In this document: positions 44,700 to 56,381 of the stretch, piece by piece
Position numbering within the stretch: the first letter of the stretch is position 1
How the letters are laid out: every line of letters begins with the position of its first letter
Notes under the pieces: model-generated
Told to the model about the DNA's origin: nothing
The model's database searches: none
What the model saw: only the letters and a program-made list of their open reading frames with translations
Position numbers and translations under genes: made by a program
DNA from: Chelydra serpentina
Lineage: Eukaryota > Chordata > Testudines > Chelydridae
Direction of reading: 5' to 3'
Length of the DNA: 64,000 bases
NCBI GenBank assembly: GCA_037349315.1
Contig: JBAIAC010000004.1
Span: 41,853,001-41,917,000, forward strand

Positions 44700-46130
44700 A
44701 ACCTGTCTGAAGGGGTGGAGTGAACGGGGTACCGAGACGGGCCAGGAAGTTGCAAGGAATGTTTGGGAAGGGCATGGAAAGCAGTTCTCTATTGGCTGCA
44801 GGGGGGCCGAGCACACATGAATTCTGCCTGCAGCGTAATTAGGGATTTCAACATCTCTATTTGCTCCTCCAGCACTTTTATCATCCGCTCCTGGCCCATT
44901 AATATTCGCTCCTGACTGTCCTTTCTGTCCTACCTGTCTATTTTATACTTTTATTTTAAGTCTCTCTCATGACCTGCGTTCTTGTTTTTTCGGCCTCTGA
45001 GGATTGAAGCACCTCTCAAAACATGTCCTCCGTTCTTCTCCTTGGTTGCTTCCTTATCAGGCAGAGGCATTCTGCCAGTGTGTAGGCAGTTCCTCTGAAG
45101 GCCACATCTGCAGAAGCAGAAGAAACAATAAAGAGATGCATGATTGTTAGTGCATGCATAGCATTGAATCATTATAGTAAAATGCACCTTTTAAAAATAC
45201 TAACCAGTTTCTCACTGTCCCTTGGCAAGTTCACAGCTCAGCAAATGCCCTAGACATGGAGGTCATTGAAGCCAGTATCTCACTCTTGAGGGTAAGCAAG
45301 GATTTAAAGGTGCATCTCCTGCATGCAGGCAGCTTCAGACTGGGTCCCTATGCTGCTCACCAGTGTGCTGCTTTGATCCCTGCACAAATGATTGCTGATT
45401 GTCACGAGAAAGTTTCCTACAATGGGGGAAGGAACAAAGTAGCTCTGCCACAAAACCTTCAGCAGAGGATTGGCAAATACCTCCATGAGTGTTTCCTAGA
45501 GATCTCTCTGGAGGATTCCTGTGAAATCTTGGTGTGCATTAACACACTGTTCTGTCACACTGCATAGCTGCACAAGGGAATGGGAAGCACAGGCAAACGT
45601 AACTAGTCTTCTACATTTCTATCCCTGCTTCACCCACTTCTAGGCAAAGGACAGCTCTACCTCATATAACCAAGCAGCTACAACTCAAAAAGATCACTTA
45701 CCAGAGCTCCCCTCTCCTGCATCATACATACCAGAGATGGACCTGCTGGGACTAGCTAGACCCCTCCGCAGTGGAAAACAGGTCCTGACACATCGCGTTA
45801 CCGGCCCCTCCCGTGTGCTCCGTATCATCCTCCAACTTGACCTCCTCATCCATGACTTCATCCTTGGAGTTGAGTCCACTATCTCCAGCCCTGCCGACAT
45901 ATCCCTGGGACTCTTGGCAGTGGAGGTGGAGTTGCCGCCGAAGACAGTGTCCAGCTCCTTATAGAAGCGGCAGGTCTTCGGTACAACTCCAGAGCAATGT
46001 TTGACTCCCTTGCCTTCTGGTATTCCTGCCTCAGCTCCTTCATCTTTGCACGGCACTGATGTGTGTCCCATTCATGGTCCTTATCCAACGTGTCACAAGA
46101 AATCTGACTGTAGCCCATGTGGAATTTCAC
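44700..46130 (-). pseudogene. Harbinger Myb-like DNA-binding protein relic
   Basis: The frame at 46130-45879 contains 'HEWDTHQCRAKMKELRQEY' followed by 'QKARESN', the third-helix region of the Myb/SANT-like domain of Harbinger accessory proteins. An overlapping frame (46071-45694) continues with an acidic, Ser/Thr-rich linker. C-terminal fragments extend to about 44700, where the minus strand reads 'PLQPIENCFPCPSQT'. The start is missing at the truncated right end, and frames are shifted. Confidence 0.6.
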
Positions 46131-46614
46131 AGTTTTTGAGTGCTTGATTTTGCAATATAAATAACATTATTTTAATAGCTGTTTGTGTAAAATTATGTTT
46201 AGCTGCACAATAAAATGACATAAATACACAATATACACTTTATATCCTGTATAGATCTATGTTTATATCTGTGTCCCCGTCTGTACCCTTCCATGCAAGC
46301 TGAGGAGAAGTTCTATGGCAGATCTCATAATTTTGCTATAGAACAGGAAAATGAGGGTGGGCTTGTGCAGTGTCTTGAGCTGTTGTGCAAAACTCTTGTG
46401 AGGTAGAGAAAATAGTCAGAATCCTCTACTCTTCCTCAGTGTCTCTGCTAGTGGCCACAGCCCAGGTCTGCAGGCAATCTAGCTGGTTGCTTCTAAGGAT
46501 TCCATTTTTCATTCACCAATGTTTTCCTAGGGAAGCAAAGCCTTTTTTTCCTCTTTCTCTCTTTGCACAATCTGGCCTTTAGTTTGCGACTAAAAATCTT
46601 TATAAATGTGCAGT
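46131..46614. other. intron 3, nothing recognised
   Basis: No gene or repeat identified. Confidence 0.35.
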
Positions 46615-46765
46615 TTTTCAAGTGATTGCCCATGTCCATTACACTGTAGGCAGATGCACGGCCAGTGCACAGACTACTTTAGTGCGCTGAGCGTGCACAA
46701 TGAAATGGACATGTGCAACACATCTTGAACAACAGTTACAGAACAGGTAAGTAACTAAGGTTTTT
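46615..46765. repeat. DIRS-type terminal repeat, solo fragment
   Basis: 'tgcccatgtccattacactg' at left and 'aaatggacatgtgcaacaca' with 'cttgaacaacagttacagaa' at right resemble the terminal repeats of the DIRS element at 53433-55912. Confidence 0.55.
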
Positions 46766-47234
46766 TTGGGAGAGGGGGTAGGTTTTTTTGTATTGTGCGT
46801 TTACAATATCTGTTTCTCTCTCTCAAAACAGTTTGGGCCTTTGTCATGTCTTTGAAACTTTGTATGTGGAGAGGGCATTCTATTCATGATCTCCCCATGC
46901 CTGAGGAGAAAAGAGGGTGTTTGGGAAAGCATTGCCTGTGCAGTATAGTAGTTGCTGCCCCTTTGCAGCGTTGAGGAGGTATCCACTGGATGTGACTGGT
47001 TGGGATGGAAGGATTTCATTTTGTTGATTGTTCTTACATCCCCCAGAACAAAAAACAGCACAGAATCCACTCAAGTTTAATTCATCTAGTGGCTGCATTA
47101 AGTTTTGTTCTGAGATCCTCAGTGTTGTAAAACACTCATTCCCCACTACTTTCCTTTAGGAGAACTACTGCCCACAAAGAAGTTGGGGAGAGCCACAAAC
47201 AATTGTGGATACGATCCTGTATTAATAAAATGCT

Positions 47235-48165
47235 CTTATATTGAAACGGTCATATCAGTTCAGACCTGTAATCTGTTCTGTACCCTGTCTCCAATAGTGG
47301 TCAGTACCAGATGCTTCTGAAAATGGTTTAAAATGCCTAAAGCACAATTTTGCAATAACATGTCTGTAAGGAAAGTGTCTTCCTAACTTGAGGCAATAAA
47401 AGCTTTATGCCCTAAAGCAGGGATCTCAAACTCAAATTACCATGAGTGCCACATGAGAACTGGTAAATTGGCCCGAGGGCCGCATCACTGAAACCTTTTC
47501 ATACAATGATACAAAAGTATGAAATGAAAAAATGAAAAAAAATGAAGAGTAATATAGTATTCTATTAAAAGTCAATGTATTAACTTTTTAAAAACTGTAA
47601 TGCAAAGAGGGGTTTTAATAAAATATAAACACTCCGTAATGTTTGGAGCTTGGCTGCCAGTGGAGTCGGCGCCTATGGCGGGCCGCAGGAAATAACTCCG
47701 CGGGCCGCATGTGGCCCACGGGCCACGTGTTTGAGACCCCTGTCCTAAAGGATGAGACTTATTATGCCATATACATTTTTATCCTAGCTCATGTAACTGG
47801 TTATTTTTATATAAATGTGAAATCCTTTTTAAAATTTGAATAAGCTCTCTACTTTGATAATATCTTGTGGGAGTGAGTTCCACAGATTAATGGGTTACAT
47901 ATGTTGCCTTTCAATTTTACTTGGTGTCCGTTTCTTCATGTAGCATGAGAGAGAGGGAAAATGGGCACATCTGAATTACCTTCTCTTTACTCCTCATTTT
48001 ATGCCTCTTGTTCATTTCCTCTTCATATTTAAGTAGTACTAATCTTTTAAATCTTTCCTCATATGGACGTCATTCCATAATTCTCCAGACCTTTGTTACT
48101 TCTGCTATAACGTACATTCCATATCATCTTTATTTTTGTATTCCTACCCACTCAAAAATATTTCT
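47235..48165 (-). mobile_element. CR1 LINE 3' region, antisense, split by a hAT
   Basis: 'ctccaatagtggtcagtacc', 'gtgggagtgagttccacaga' and 'catggacgtcattcc'-like text are antisense CR1 3' sequence. A 325-bp hAT interrupts it at 47418-47742. Confidence 0.7.
47418..47742. mobile_element. hAT-type element, 325 bp
   Basis: Termini CAGGGATCTCAAAC and GTTTGAGACCCCTG. Flanks CCCTAAAG (47410-47417) and TCCTAAAG (47743-47750), a 7/8 duplication. Non-coding. Confidence 0.85.
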
Positions 48166-48892
48166 CAAAATTGTGGAAATTAAAAACTAATTTCTTTGCA
48201 CAAATTAGTTGTTGGGGTAAGTGACCAGCTATTGTAATTCAGATTTAATAAATGTCATCACCTTCTCCTGATTCACAGAGGTCTTGCAGCTTTTCCAGCA
48301 CTCTAAGAACTGTGTTGGAAACTGTTGGTTAAATAGGAGATAGTTAAATTACTAAAATTCTTAGAGGGTAATGAACATTTCAAGCCGTTGATCTCTGTGT
48401 CCATTAACCAGCCCTATGTTGTATTTGCCAACAGAGATTTTAAACCTTTGAAGATTTGTCCTCTCTTCAGCAATTAACTTTGTTCACTTTAGCTATGCAC
48501 CTTAATATCAAAGTGTTCCTTTCCTGTTTTTGTAAATGAGTAAGTGCCCAAATATTGCATTTATCCCAGGTTCTGCACATTCACATGACCAGCTTAATTA
48601 AAAACAGACAGCTCAATAATTCTACCATAAGCTGCTAGTAATGAAGCAGTTGGAGTCCCTGAAGTCCTTTATCATTGAAATGCTCAGTGGTTTCTCTAAT
48701 AAAGTGGATGACTCAGTATTACTTGTAGAAGTAAGGGAGATTATTAGCAGTGGAAGACACATTGAACTGGCTGAAAAGATGGCTTTTTGTCTCTAGAAAG
48801 ACCAATTCTCAGTAATAATTACTCCCAGAAGTCTCTCCTTATTCACACATTCAATGTTTGAATAGCTTGCTATTGCTTGTTAATCCCTGCAG
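48166..48892 (+). other. intron 3, 3' end
   Basis: No repeat recognised. Ends with the exon 4 acceptor: the last bases 'ttgttaatccctgcag' give a moderate pyrimidine tract. Confidence 0.45.
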
Positions 48893-49071
48893 GAATGCGG
48901 CTTTGGATATGGGGAGGATGCACAGTGCATGACATGCAGGCTAAACAGATTCAAGGAGGACTGGGGATTTCAGAAGTGCAAACCTTGTCTGGACTGTGCA
49001 GTAGTTAACCGGTTTCAGAAGTCCAACTGTTCTGCCACCAGCAATGCAGTATGTGGGGATTGCTTACCAGG
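48893..49071 (+). CDS. TNFRSF19: TNFRSF19 exon 4: cysteine-rich repeats 1-2 and start of the third
   Basis: 179 bases, entering in phase 0 and leaving after two bases of a Gly codon; donor gtgagt. It encodes residues 61-119 plus most of Gly120. Cysteines at 62, 72, 75, 89, 92, 95, 106, 114 and 117 carry the end of the first and most of the second TNFR domain. 'FKEDWGFQKCKPCLDCAVV' is strongly diagnostic of TROY. An N-glycosylation sequon NCS lies at residue 105. The next exon completes the Gly codon with A, in frame. TROY signals in neural and epithelial stem-cell contexts and can act as a Nogo-receptor co-receptor; that is family knowledge, not seen here. Confidence 0.97.
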
Positions 49072-49129
49072 GTGAGTCAATTTCTGTAGATGAAACTTGA
49101 AATACAAAATTTAAAACAACTTGCATTAA

Positions 49130-49405
49130 TATTTACTTGTTTGTGTGATCTGGAGAAGTGAGTACATAATTGGGAGTCAGAAAATCCAGAGTACTAATTC
49201 TGACACTGTCAACAATTTAGTGTATGGCCCTGAGCAAATCACTTCACTTATCTATCTGTTTTCCCACTTGTAAGATGGAGATAATAATACTTACCCACCT
49301 ATCTCAGAGGAGTATTGTGAGGAGCAGTCCATCGATGTCTGTACAGTGCTTTGAATACATAAAGTGTGATAAAATGCTAAGTATTATTATTACTGTTGTT
49401 ATTTC
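49130..49405 (+). repeat. MIR SINE, sense
   Basis: Nearly full MIR: 'ccctgagcaaatcacttcac', 'ttgtaagatggagataataa' and 'gtacagtgctttgaatacat', then a TATTATTATTA tail. Confidence 0.8.
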
Positions 49406-50218
49406 TTAAAGAACTCAACATCTGATTAGACATTTCCAAACTGCAAATAAGTTCCAATTTGACTTCTTCCTCTTACCTCTCCAAACCAATTTAAAAATAA
49501 TTATAAATGTATTATCACCCTAACACTGAAGTCAAAATATTTTCTAAATTCCGATGAAGCCTCTTTAATCTTGAAACTTTATTTCTGGGTTAACCCTTAC
49601 AATTCTCATTATCACTGTGATATTTATGAATATTTTTGTTTACTTCTGAAAAATATTATATATGTTTAATCATCAGGTTTTTACATCCTAAGATTTGGTA
49701 ATAGGGAGCTAAATTCTGTGCTCAGTGTGCATGCTGTGTTCCTTACTTTGAATGGGATGTCACCCACCATTAAAGGCACAATTTGGTCCTATGAATGCGA
49801 ATAGTCACTAATACTGATATCATTTACACAGTGTACTATGAATTACCTGCAATGGTTTAATGAAAGTGAGAAAGAACTAGATCTTTATATTTTCTTATCC
49901 TGATCGAAAGTTGATACTCGTTTCTAATTCTAATTCCTATGGTCTCTAGAAATAGGATTTCTATAGATTTGACTAGGTTGTATTACTCAGGTAGAGTACC
50001 CATTTGAAAATCTTACCAAGAAGGAGTAAAACTTACTATTTATATGTATATGCATTGTGCTTTACAAAGTAATAAAGCTACAGATTCCCTGCCCAAGACA
50101 TTTTCAGTCTACAGCAGCAAAGAATGAAAAAATGGGGGAGTGTTGAAAAATAATGGCTACAACAGTGAGAGATTGAATTATGCTTATAAGACCTGATCCC
50201 TTGAAATAAGTTGAAAGA
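49406..50218. other. intron 4, nothing clear
   Basis: No gene. 50030-50115 ('gctacagattccctgcccaa' then 'ttttcagtcta') resembles the old repeat fragments near 32040 and 53200. Confidence 0.35.
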
Positions 50219-50233
50219 GTCCAGTTAACTTTA

Positions 50234-50336
50234 GAAGCGACAAAGGGTCCTGTGGCACCTTATAGACTAACAGCGGTATTGGAGCATAAGCTTTCATGGG
50301 TGAATACCCACTTCGTCAGATGCAAGCAGTGGAAAT
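50234..50336 (+). mobile_element. PLE tail, 103 bp, with 15-bp target duplication
   Basis: 'gaagcgacaaagggtcctgt' to 'gcaagcagtggaaat' is a single-arm PLE tail. An exact 15-bp repeat GTCCAGTTAACTTTA flanks it (50219-50233 and 50337-50351). Confidence 0.9.
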
Positions 50337-50492
50337 GTCCAGTTAACTTTAAGTGACTTGGGTTGGGGCCCCTCTTGTTTGTGCCTGATTTCTCCCACCC
50401 CCACCCCAATACAGTGTAGCTTGAGGGAGTGTCTGGAGTGAGGTTTGATAAGTTATAAGTGGTCATTATAGCAGCTGAAAATGTTAATAATT

Positions 50493-50620
50493 TAGGCCCT
50501 GATCCTGCAACGACTTGTTTATATGCTCAAGTTTACCCACTGTAAGTAGTTCCATTGAGATCAATGCAGTTATCAGTGTGTAAAGTTGAGTGCATGTATA
50601 AGTCTTTGCAGGATCACAGT
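50493..50620. mobile_element. palindromic MITE, GGCCCTGATCCTGCA ends
   Basis: 'ggccctgatcctgcaacgac' at left answers 'agtctttgcaggatcacag' at right, with fold-back text between. Confidence 0.6.
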
Positions 50621-51085
50621 GCTATTTCTTATGGTGTACAGATTCATTCCATAGCTACCATCAGGTCTAGAAGATTGTTAGGACTATTGGGCATGAATTT
50701 ATGAACATATGATTTATCTTCTTCAACATTGGTCAAAATATTTGTTTGCTTACCCCCACTACCCCAAGACCACTTCCCATCCTTGATTATTTATATTTAA
50801 TATTTTTAACTCAAGATTGGTGGTGATGGCTTGTGCTCAATCCTCCTTATTCTTATACTAAGTTGATGAATCAGTGAGCGTGATCTTGGTGGTTGTCAAC
50901 TGTTGAACATTAAGGGATTTGGACAAATTTCACTGATGATTGGTCAAATAAACAACAACAACAATAACAGATCAATTCATCAGCATGGCATCAGTGTTGG
51001 GAATCTCCCTTTAACTAAGCAAGTGACAAACTGGGATTTATGGTTATTTCACAGACCTATCAATCTGTCTCATCCATTTGTAAAA
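50621..51085. other. intron 4, nothing recognised
   Basis: Includes a short CAA/CAACAATAA tract near 50955. No gene. Confidence 0.35.
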
Positions 51086-51205
51086 CTAGATTGTAAGATC
51101 TCTGTGGCAGGGGCTGTTTTTGTGATTTGTTTTTACAGCACCTCAGGATCCTGGTCTATGATTGGTGACCCTAGGCATTACCATAATAAATACAATAAAT
51201 AATTG
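51086..51205 (+). repeat. SINE 3' fragment
   Basis: 'ttgtaagatctctgtggcag' then 'gttttt...cagcacctcagg' and an 'aataaatacaataaataa' tail: the 3' half of the SINE family with the full copy at 56382. Confidence 0.6.
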
Positions 51206-51618
51206 CCAAGGATTAAGTCACCATTTTATTCCTTCTTGGCAATTGTATAGCAATTCAGATTATTGTCTTACCTGTGAGTCATGTATTTTATTCCATCACT
51301 AAAGGGCTCCTAATTGTGCTTTCACATGTACTCATACCGACTACAGGCAGTTTTTTAGCACCTTTTGGACATAGGCTACCTGTGTCTTTGAGAGAGTGCA
51401 CAAACTTTTACCTCTATCCCTACTCTGTCTCCTCTGAATCCAGAAGTGAATTATCTTCCTCTGGGAGCACTTAGCAATGCCTAAGCAACAACAATTCCAG
51501 TTTATTTAAATAATATGAGATGTATTCAATAGAGAAAATAAAGAGAGAGGAATTAAGCATAAAAAATGACTAATTTAAAGACTATGCAAAGCATAGCTAG
51601 CCAAATGGTTTAGCCTAC

Positions 51619-52275
51619 TGTGGCAAAGTTCCTCCTCTACCTTGGTGAGTCCTGCGCTTATTGGTGGATTTTGATCGCCTCAGAGATCTTCCCCTCTGGT
51701 AGAACCCACAGTCAAATTCCTCCTGTGTCTGATCAGGAGTGGGGAGGTTTGGGGGGAACCTGGGCCCGCCCTCTACTCCAGGTTCCAGCCCAGGGCCCTG
51801 TGGATTGCAGTTGTCTATAGGGTTTCCTGTAACAGCTGCGTGACAGCTACAACTCCCTGGGCTACTTCCCCACAGCCTCCTCCCAACACCTTCTTTACGC
51901 TTACTGCAGGACCTTCCTCCTGATGGTCTGCTGATGCTTGTACTCCTCAGTCCTTCAACTCTTCTCCCTCTCAACTCCTTGTGTGCCTCTTGTTCCCAGC
52001 TCCTCGCGCGCCACACCACAAACTAAAGTGAGCTCCTTTTTAAACCCAGGTGCCCTGATTAGCCTGCCTGTCTTAATTGATTCTAGCAGGTTCTTCTTAA
52101 TTGGCTCCAGGTGTCCTAATTAGCCTGCCTGCCTTAAATTGGTTCCAGAAAGTTCCTGCTTGTTCTAGTGCAGCCCCTGCTCTAGTCACTCAGGGAACAG
52201 AAAACTATTAATCCAATGGCCAGTATATTTGCCTGCGATGAGACTTCTGTATCCCACTTGTCTGGGTCTGTCACA
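51619..52275 (+). repeat. candidate solo LTR, 657 bp
   Basis: It begins TGTGGCAAAGTTCC and ends GGGTCTGTCACA (TG...CA). Flanks CTAC and CTAT could be a 4-bp duplication with one mismatch. It is GC-richer than its surroundings and has no coding region. Family uncertain (Gypsy- or ERV-like). Confidence 0.55.
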
Positions 52276-53150
52276 CTATGGTTAAGGAGAATTAAGTTTT
52301 GCATCTCAGCAATGGTCTGTATTACAGTTGCAATCTGGCTTTTAACATCCTTCTATTCTATCTAATGTGTGCTTCCTCTGTTCATATCACAGCATCAAAC
52401 TAGTTTGTTGAGCTGTTGATATATTTTATTTTAATAGGTGCATCAATGATGCGTTTTTTAAATATTAAAAAATGTCTGATTTGTAGGCAACCATATTATC
52501 ACCAGCTTGGTGCCAGTACAGTCATACTGTACAATACAATAATACTTTATATTATTTTAGATAGATCATAAGTGTGCTAGTCACAGCAAAGTAAACATTT
52601 AATCCAGGAAATTGCCTTGAAGAAACCACAATTTACATGATTCAAACCTAGTACAAGGCTCGAAACAAAACTAAATAAGTTGTTGCAGTGTTGTAGGCTG
52701 TTATACTCTGGCACAGGTTATTTTAAAACCTAACTCTCAAAAGCATGTTAGGAAGTTCTCATTTACCCTCTGCTATTTCTCTTATCTGTTTTAAGATTGT
52801 ATCCTGATGCCCATCGCCTTGCTAGCATCTGAGCATTGTGCACAAAATCAATAGCAAAGTTCCTAAAGTCTCGGCTCTTCTCTTTTCAGGGTCAAATCTC
52901 TGCTTGGGTTATGGTGTTTGGGTTTTATATTTTTTGGGGGTAGTTTATTGGTTTGTTTGTTCGGGAGTTTTTTCTTTCTTTATTTTTTGTTCATTTGCTC
53001 CTCCTTATAGCCATCCCTGTTATTTGCTGACTTACTCCTCATGACCTATGTTTCAACCCTGTGTATTGCCTCACCTTGCTTTACTTAGCTTGTTTGTGAA
53101 TAAGCTCTAATATGGGTGACAGATTCAAGTTGTAGATTTATCATATTTTA
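52276..53150. other. intron 4, nothing recognised
   Basis: AT-rich; no gene or repeat assigned. Confidence 0.35.
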
Positions 53151-53270
53151 TTTGTACCGTGCCCACAGATGTGCTAAATGCCTCATAAATAAATAGACAG
53201 GTCCCTGCCCCCAAAAGCTTACAGTCTAGATTTTAAATATGGTATGAGTGACAGCACAAAAGGGAATGGA
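53151..53270 (+). repeat. old interspersed repeat fragment
   Basis: 'gcccacagatgtgctaaatg' and 'aggtccctgcccccaaaagc' then 'ttacagtctaga' match the fragments near 32040 and 50090. Confidence 0.4.
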
Positions 53271-53714
53271 GTGAGGGTGAAACATGGGTCATAGGGTGAC
53301 TTGGCTACTTCATCTTAATTCTTTGATGAGTTTTGTAACATAAACATTCTCCTAGTTCACTTCTTGTACAGTTGACAATAGAATTGTGTTTGAGAGAATC
53401 ATCTTGCTTTTCTGAAGGATTTGCAGAGTAGCATGTTCTTCTTCAAGTTCTTGCTCATGTCCATTCCCATGTATGTGTGCACACACTGCGTAGACCATTG
53501 CCGAACGGTTTTTCCCTGAATGGTATATGTTGGGTCGGCTCCACTGCCCTCTGGAGTCACACCTTCATGACGCTGTATATAGGAGACTGCTGTCCCCTCA
53601 CTTCCTTCTTTCCGCCTGTGACAATCGCTGGTATTGCTCGTTTTTGCTCTGCACGTTCTCTCCCCAGTGGACTTCTTTGTATTTGTGTAGAGGTTTTAAG
53701 CCCCGGACTCTAAA

Positions 53715-54550
53715 GGAAAAGGAGCAGAGACTTAAGTTCCTCCTGATGGAGGTGGCTGTTCATCCCTCGGAGCCGGGTCACCCTGACTCGGCACCGAGCA
53801 CTTCTGCCTCTATGATGAGTGTGCCAGCTTCCGTGAGGGACAGGCACCACAGCCCGGCCTCCTCGGCACCGAGAAGAGACTCCTCGTCAGCGTTGCATGA
53901 CTCCCAGCACTTCCACAGTTCACCAATACAGAGGAAGTCGGCACAGGAGAGCATGCAGCACCACTCCCGTTTTCTGGTACTGCACAAGAAACGGTGTAAA
54001 ACAGACAGGGGGCGTTCCTCTACCCCAAAGCCTGTCAAGTCATAAAGACTCTGGCAGAGTGAGATCTGCCCAAGGCCACTCTGGCTCAATGTCTGCTGCT
54101 GTGGCACCATTGACTCCGGCCCAGAGAGGGAGCTGTCAAGTCCAGTGCTACTGGACTCTCCCCCAACAGAGAGCCATAGGAGTTCAGGGCTGGCACTCCT
54201 GTCCACAACTAAGGCGTTCCAGGCAACACGGGCTCTGAAGTCCCTCCCAGTACCGCCATCACCATCTAGACATGAGCCAGCACCAGAGGCAAGGACAATT
54301 ATGGTACTGATGCCCCAGGTTCTGTCCAAAGGAAAGCCAGCAATAAGGCAGCAGCATTGGTCTCCCCCATCCCAGCACCGCTTGTTGGCACCATCCGGCA
54401 GCTCACATCCGTGGTCTCTGTGTAGTGAATCCTTGGCATCAGACTCAGAGCCTGAGTCCTATGCCTCAAGAAGGAGCCAGAATCGGTTGTGCGGACATCT
54501 CCTTCATCTGAGCCATGAGTCCCTTCACCTGATGGCTTGGAAGCGCCATG
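53715..54550 (+). pseudogene. DIRS gag-like region, relic
   Basis: Frame 53527-54045 reads 'LKEKEQRLKFLLMEVAVHP' then a Ser/Pro/His-rich stretch. A second frame (54145-54555) continues a low-complexity Ser/Pro/His-rich chain. This matches the composition of DIRS gag-like proteins and the related text at 58360-58550. No zinc finger is intact. Confidence 0.45.
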
Positions 54551-54759
54551 GCTGAATCCTTTGGAGTTAGCATCCTCAGGTCCGGTTCAAGAATTTCTGT
54601 TAGGTAGCAGAAAGCCATCCGCCAGGGCCACCTACCTGGTGAAATGGAAAAGGTTCTCAATCTGGGCAGGACAGAAAGGGATCTTGCCCATGCAAATGAC
54701 AATACTGTGTATTCTGGACTATTTGTTACATCTAAAGCATAAAGGGCTGTCAGTGTCTT

Positions 54760-55600
54760 TTGATTAATGTGAACCTTGCAGCTATCTCAGTCTTCCACCC
54801 AAGCGTGAGCAGCAGGTCCATCTTTGCTAACGCACTCCGTAGCCTCTTTCTTAAAGGACTGGACAGGCTGTACCTGCAGGTGAGACAGCCAATCCTGCTT
54901 TGGGACCTTAACTTGTTTCTCTTGAGACTCACAGGTGCACCATTTGAGCCTTTGGCGACATGCTCTTTGCTCTACTTGTCATGGAAGGTGGCCTTCCTCA
55001 TGGCCATCACCTTGTCCAGGAGAGTCTCAGAAATTAGGGCCCTTACGTCAGAACCACCCTACATGGTTTTCTTGAAGGATGAGGTCCAGCTGCACCCCAT
55101 CCGGCCTTCCTCCCAAAGGTGATATCGCAGCTCCACAATAACCAGGACACTTTCCTCCCTATCTTCTTCCTGAAGCCACCAGCCAGTAGCAGAGGTTCCA
55201 CTTGCTAGACAGGGGCTGGCTTTCTTCATAGATAGGACCAGATCGTTTAGGAAGACTACTCAGCTACTGTCTCGTCCCAAAGAATTTCCTCGTGGATTAC
55301 TTCTTATATTCATACATGCTATGACTTGGCGAAAGTCCCTGCTCCAGCATTGTTGGCACACTCTACAATGGCGCAAGCATCTTCAGTGGTATTCGTGGCA
55401 CATGTTCCCATCCAGGATATCTGTAGAGCGGCAACATGGTCTTCAGTCCACACCTTTGAAACCAGCTATGCCATCACACAACAGGCTCCAAATGATGCTG
55501 GATTTTGCAGAGCAGTGCTACAGTCTGCTTGTCGTTGACTCCGAACCCACCTCCTGCATTTTTGCTTGGAAATCACCTACATGGGAATGGATATGAGCAA
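54760..55600 (+). pseudogene. DIRS tyrosine recombinase relic
   Basis: The frame 54760-55122 holds 'FEPLATCSLLYLSWKVAFLM' followed by 'AITLSRRVSEIRAL', in which 'RRVSEI' carries the first catalytic Arg region of phage-integrase-type recombinases. After frameshifts, 55326-55538 holds 'HVPIQDICRAATWSSVHTFE' and 'SYAITQQAPNDAGFCRAVLQ', the C-terminal box where the catalytic Tyr lies. Several frames must be joined, so it is inactive. Confidence 0.7.
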
Positions 55601-55912
55601 GCACTCGAATCAAAAACTTTTAATAACCTCTCCATAACCATTGTTCTTTGTATTATGGTTGTATTAAGATGTGTTGCTCATGTTCATTACCAAACCCGTC
55701 CTCCTACCACTCTGTCAGAGTTGCTAGCAAGAAGGAATGATGGGGTGGCAGGCTTCTATATACAGAGCCATAAAGGCTCGACTCCAGGGGGCGCCAGAGC
55801 CGAACTAACCCAACAGGTACCACTGAGGGAAAAACCTTCCAGTAACAGTGCATGCAGAGTGTACATCCCTACATGGGAATGGACATGAGCAACACATTTC
55901 ACAGAACAACAG

Positions 55913-56381
55913 TTATGGAAACGTTAGTAACCATTTAAAAAAATGTTTTAATACTTTTCAGATATCATTCTACATAATTATATAAACTAGCCATATTGTA
56001 AGCAGTCCTCCAATTCTGAGCCAGACAGTGCTTTATAGCTCTAACTAGAAAATGTTCACATCCAGTACAGAACATATTGTCAATATAAATGTCTTTGTTA
56101 TATCTTGTTTGTTGTAGTTAAAACAGAAATGCTTAGTAGATTAACCAATTCCATTTTGATTTTACTGTATGGATATAATAGAATTCCGCAGCATGTAAGT
56201 TTTTATTATGTTTCTGTATAAAATATGACATTGAGCTCTAAATGTATTTGATCTCCACAAGTTTTTATTTCTTTTGTGAATAATTTATTTGGACTAGAGG
56301 ATTCACAAATTTTCCTACATTTATTTTAAATCTACTAACTGTACCTAATAATTTAGATATTAAATAGTATTCTGAGAGAGA
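55913..56381. other. intron 4, nothing recognised
   Basis: AT-rich, no feature. Confidence 0.4.

Larger units (their letters stand above)
42228..46130 (+). mobile_element. second PIF/Harbinger transposon, right end lost, with a hAT insertion
   Basis: The left end AGGCCTTGTCTATACTAC is a Harbinger terminus like that at 32525. Transposase lies on the + strand (about 42856-44285) and a Myb-like gene on the minus strand (46130 to about 44700), again convergent. No right TIR is seen near 46.1 kb, so the copy is truncated there. A 595-bp GC-rich hAT sits in the transposase. Confidence 0.75.
53433..55912 (+). mobile_element. DIRS-like tyrosine-recombinase retroelement, degraded
   Basis: About 2.5 kb bounded by inverted, not direct, terminal repeats: left (53433-53615) 'gctcatgtccattcccatgt' and 'gtcggctccactgccctctg'; right (55725-55912) the inverse 'ctacatgggaatggacatga' and 'gactccagggggcgccagag'. 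Gag-like text comes first, then a tyrosine recombinase relic. Inverted ends and a recombinase instead of an integrase are the hallmarks of the DIRS order. Reverse transcriptase is largely missing, so this copy is internally deleted. Confidence 0.75.

Noticed and set aside
53527..54555. A host Ser/Pro-rich protein gene
   Set aside because: It sits between inverted terminal repeats with a downstream tyrosine recombinase relic, and is better explained as DIRS gag-like sequence.
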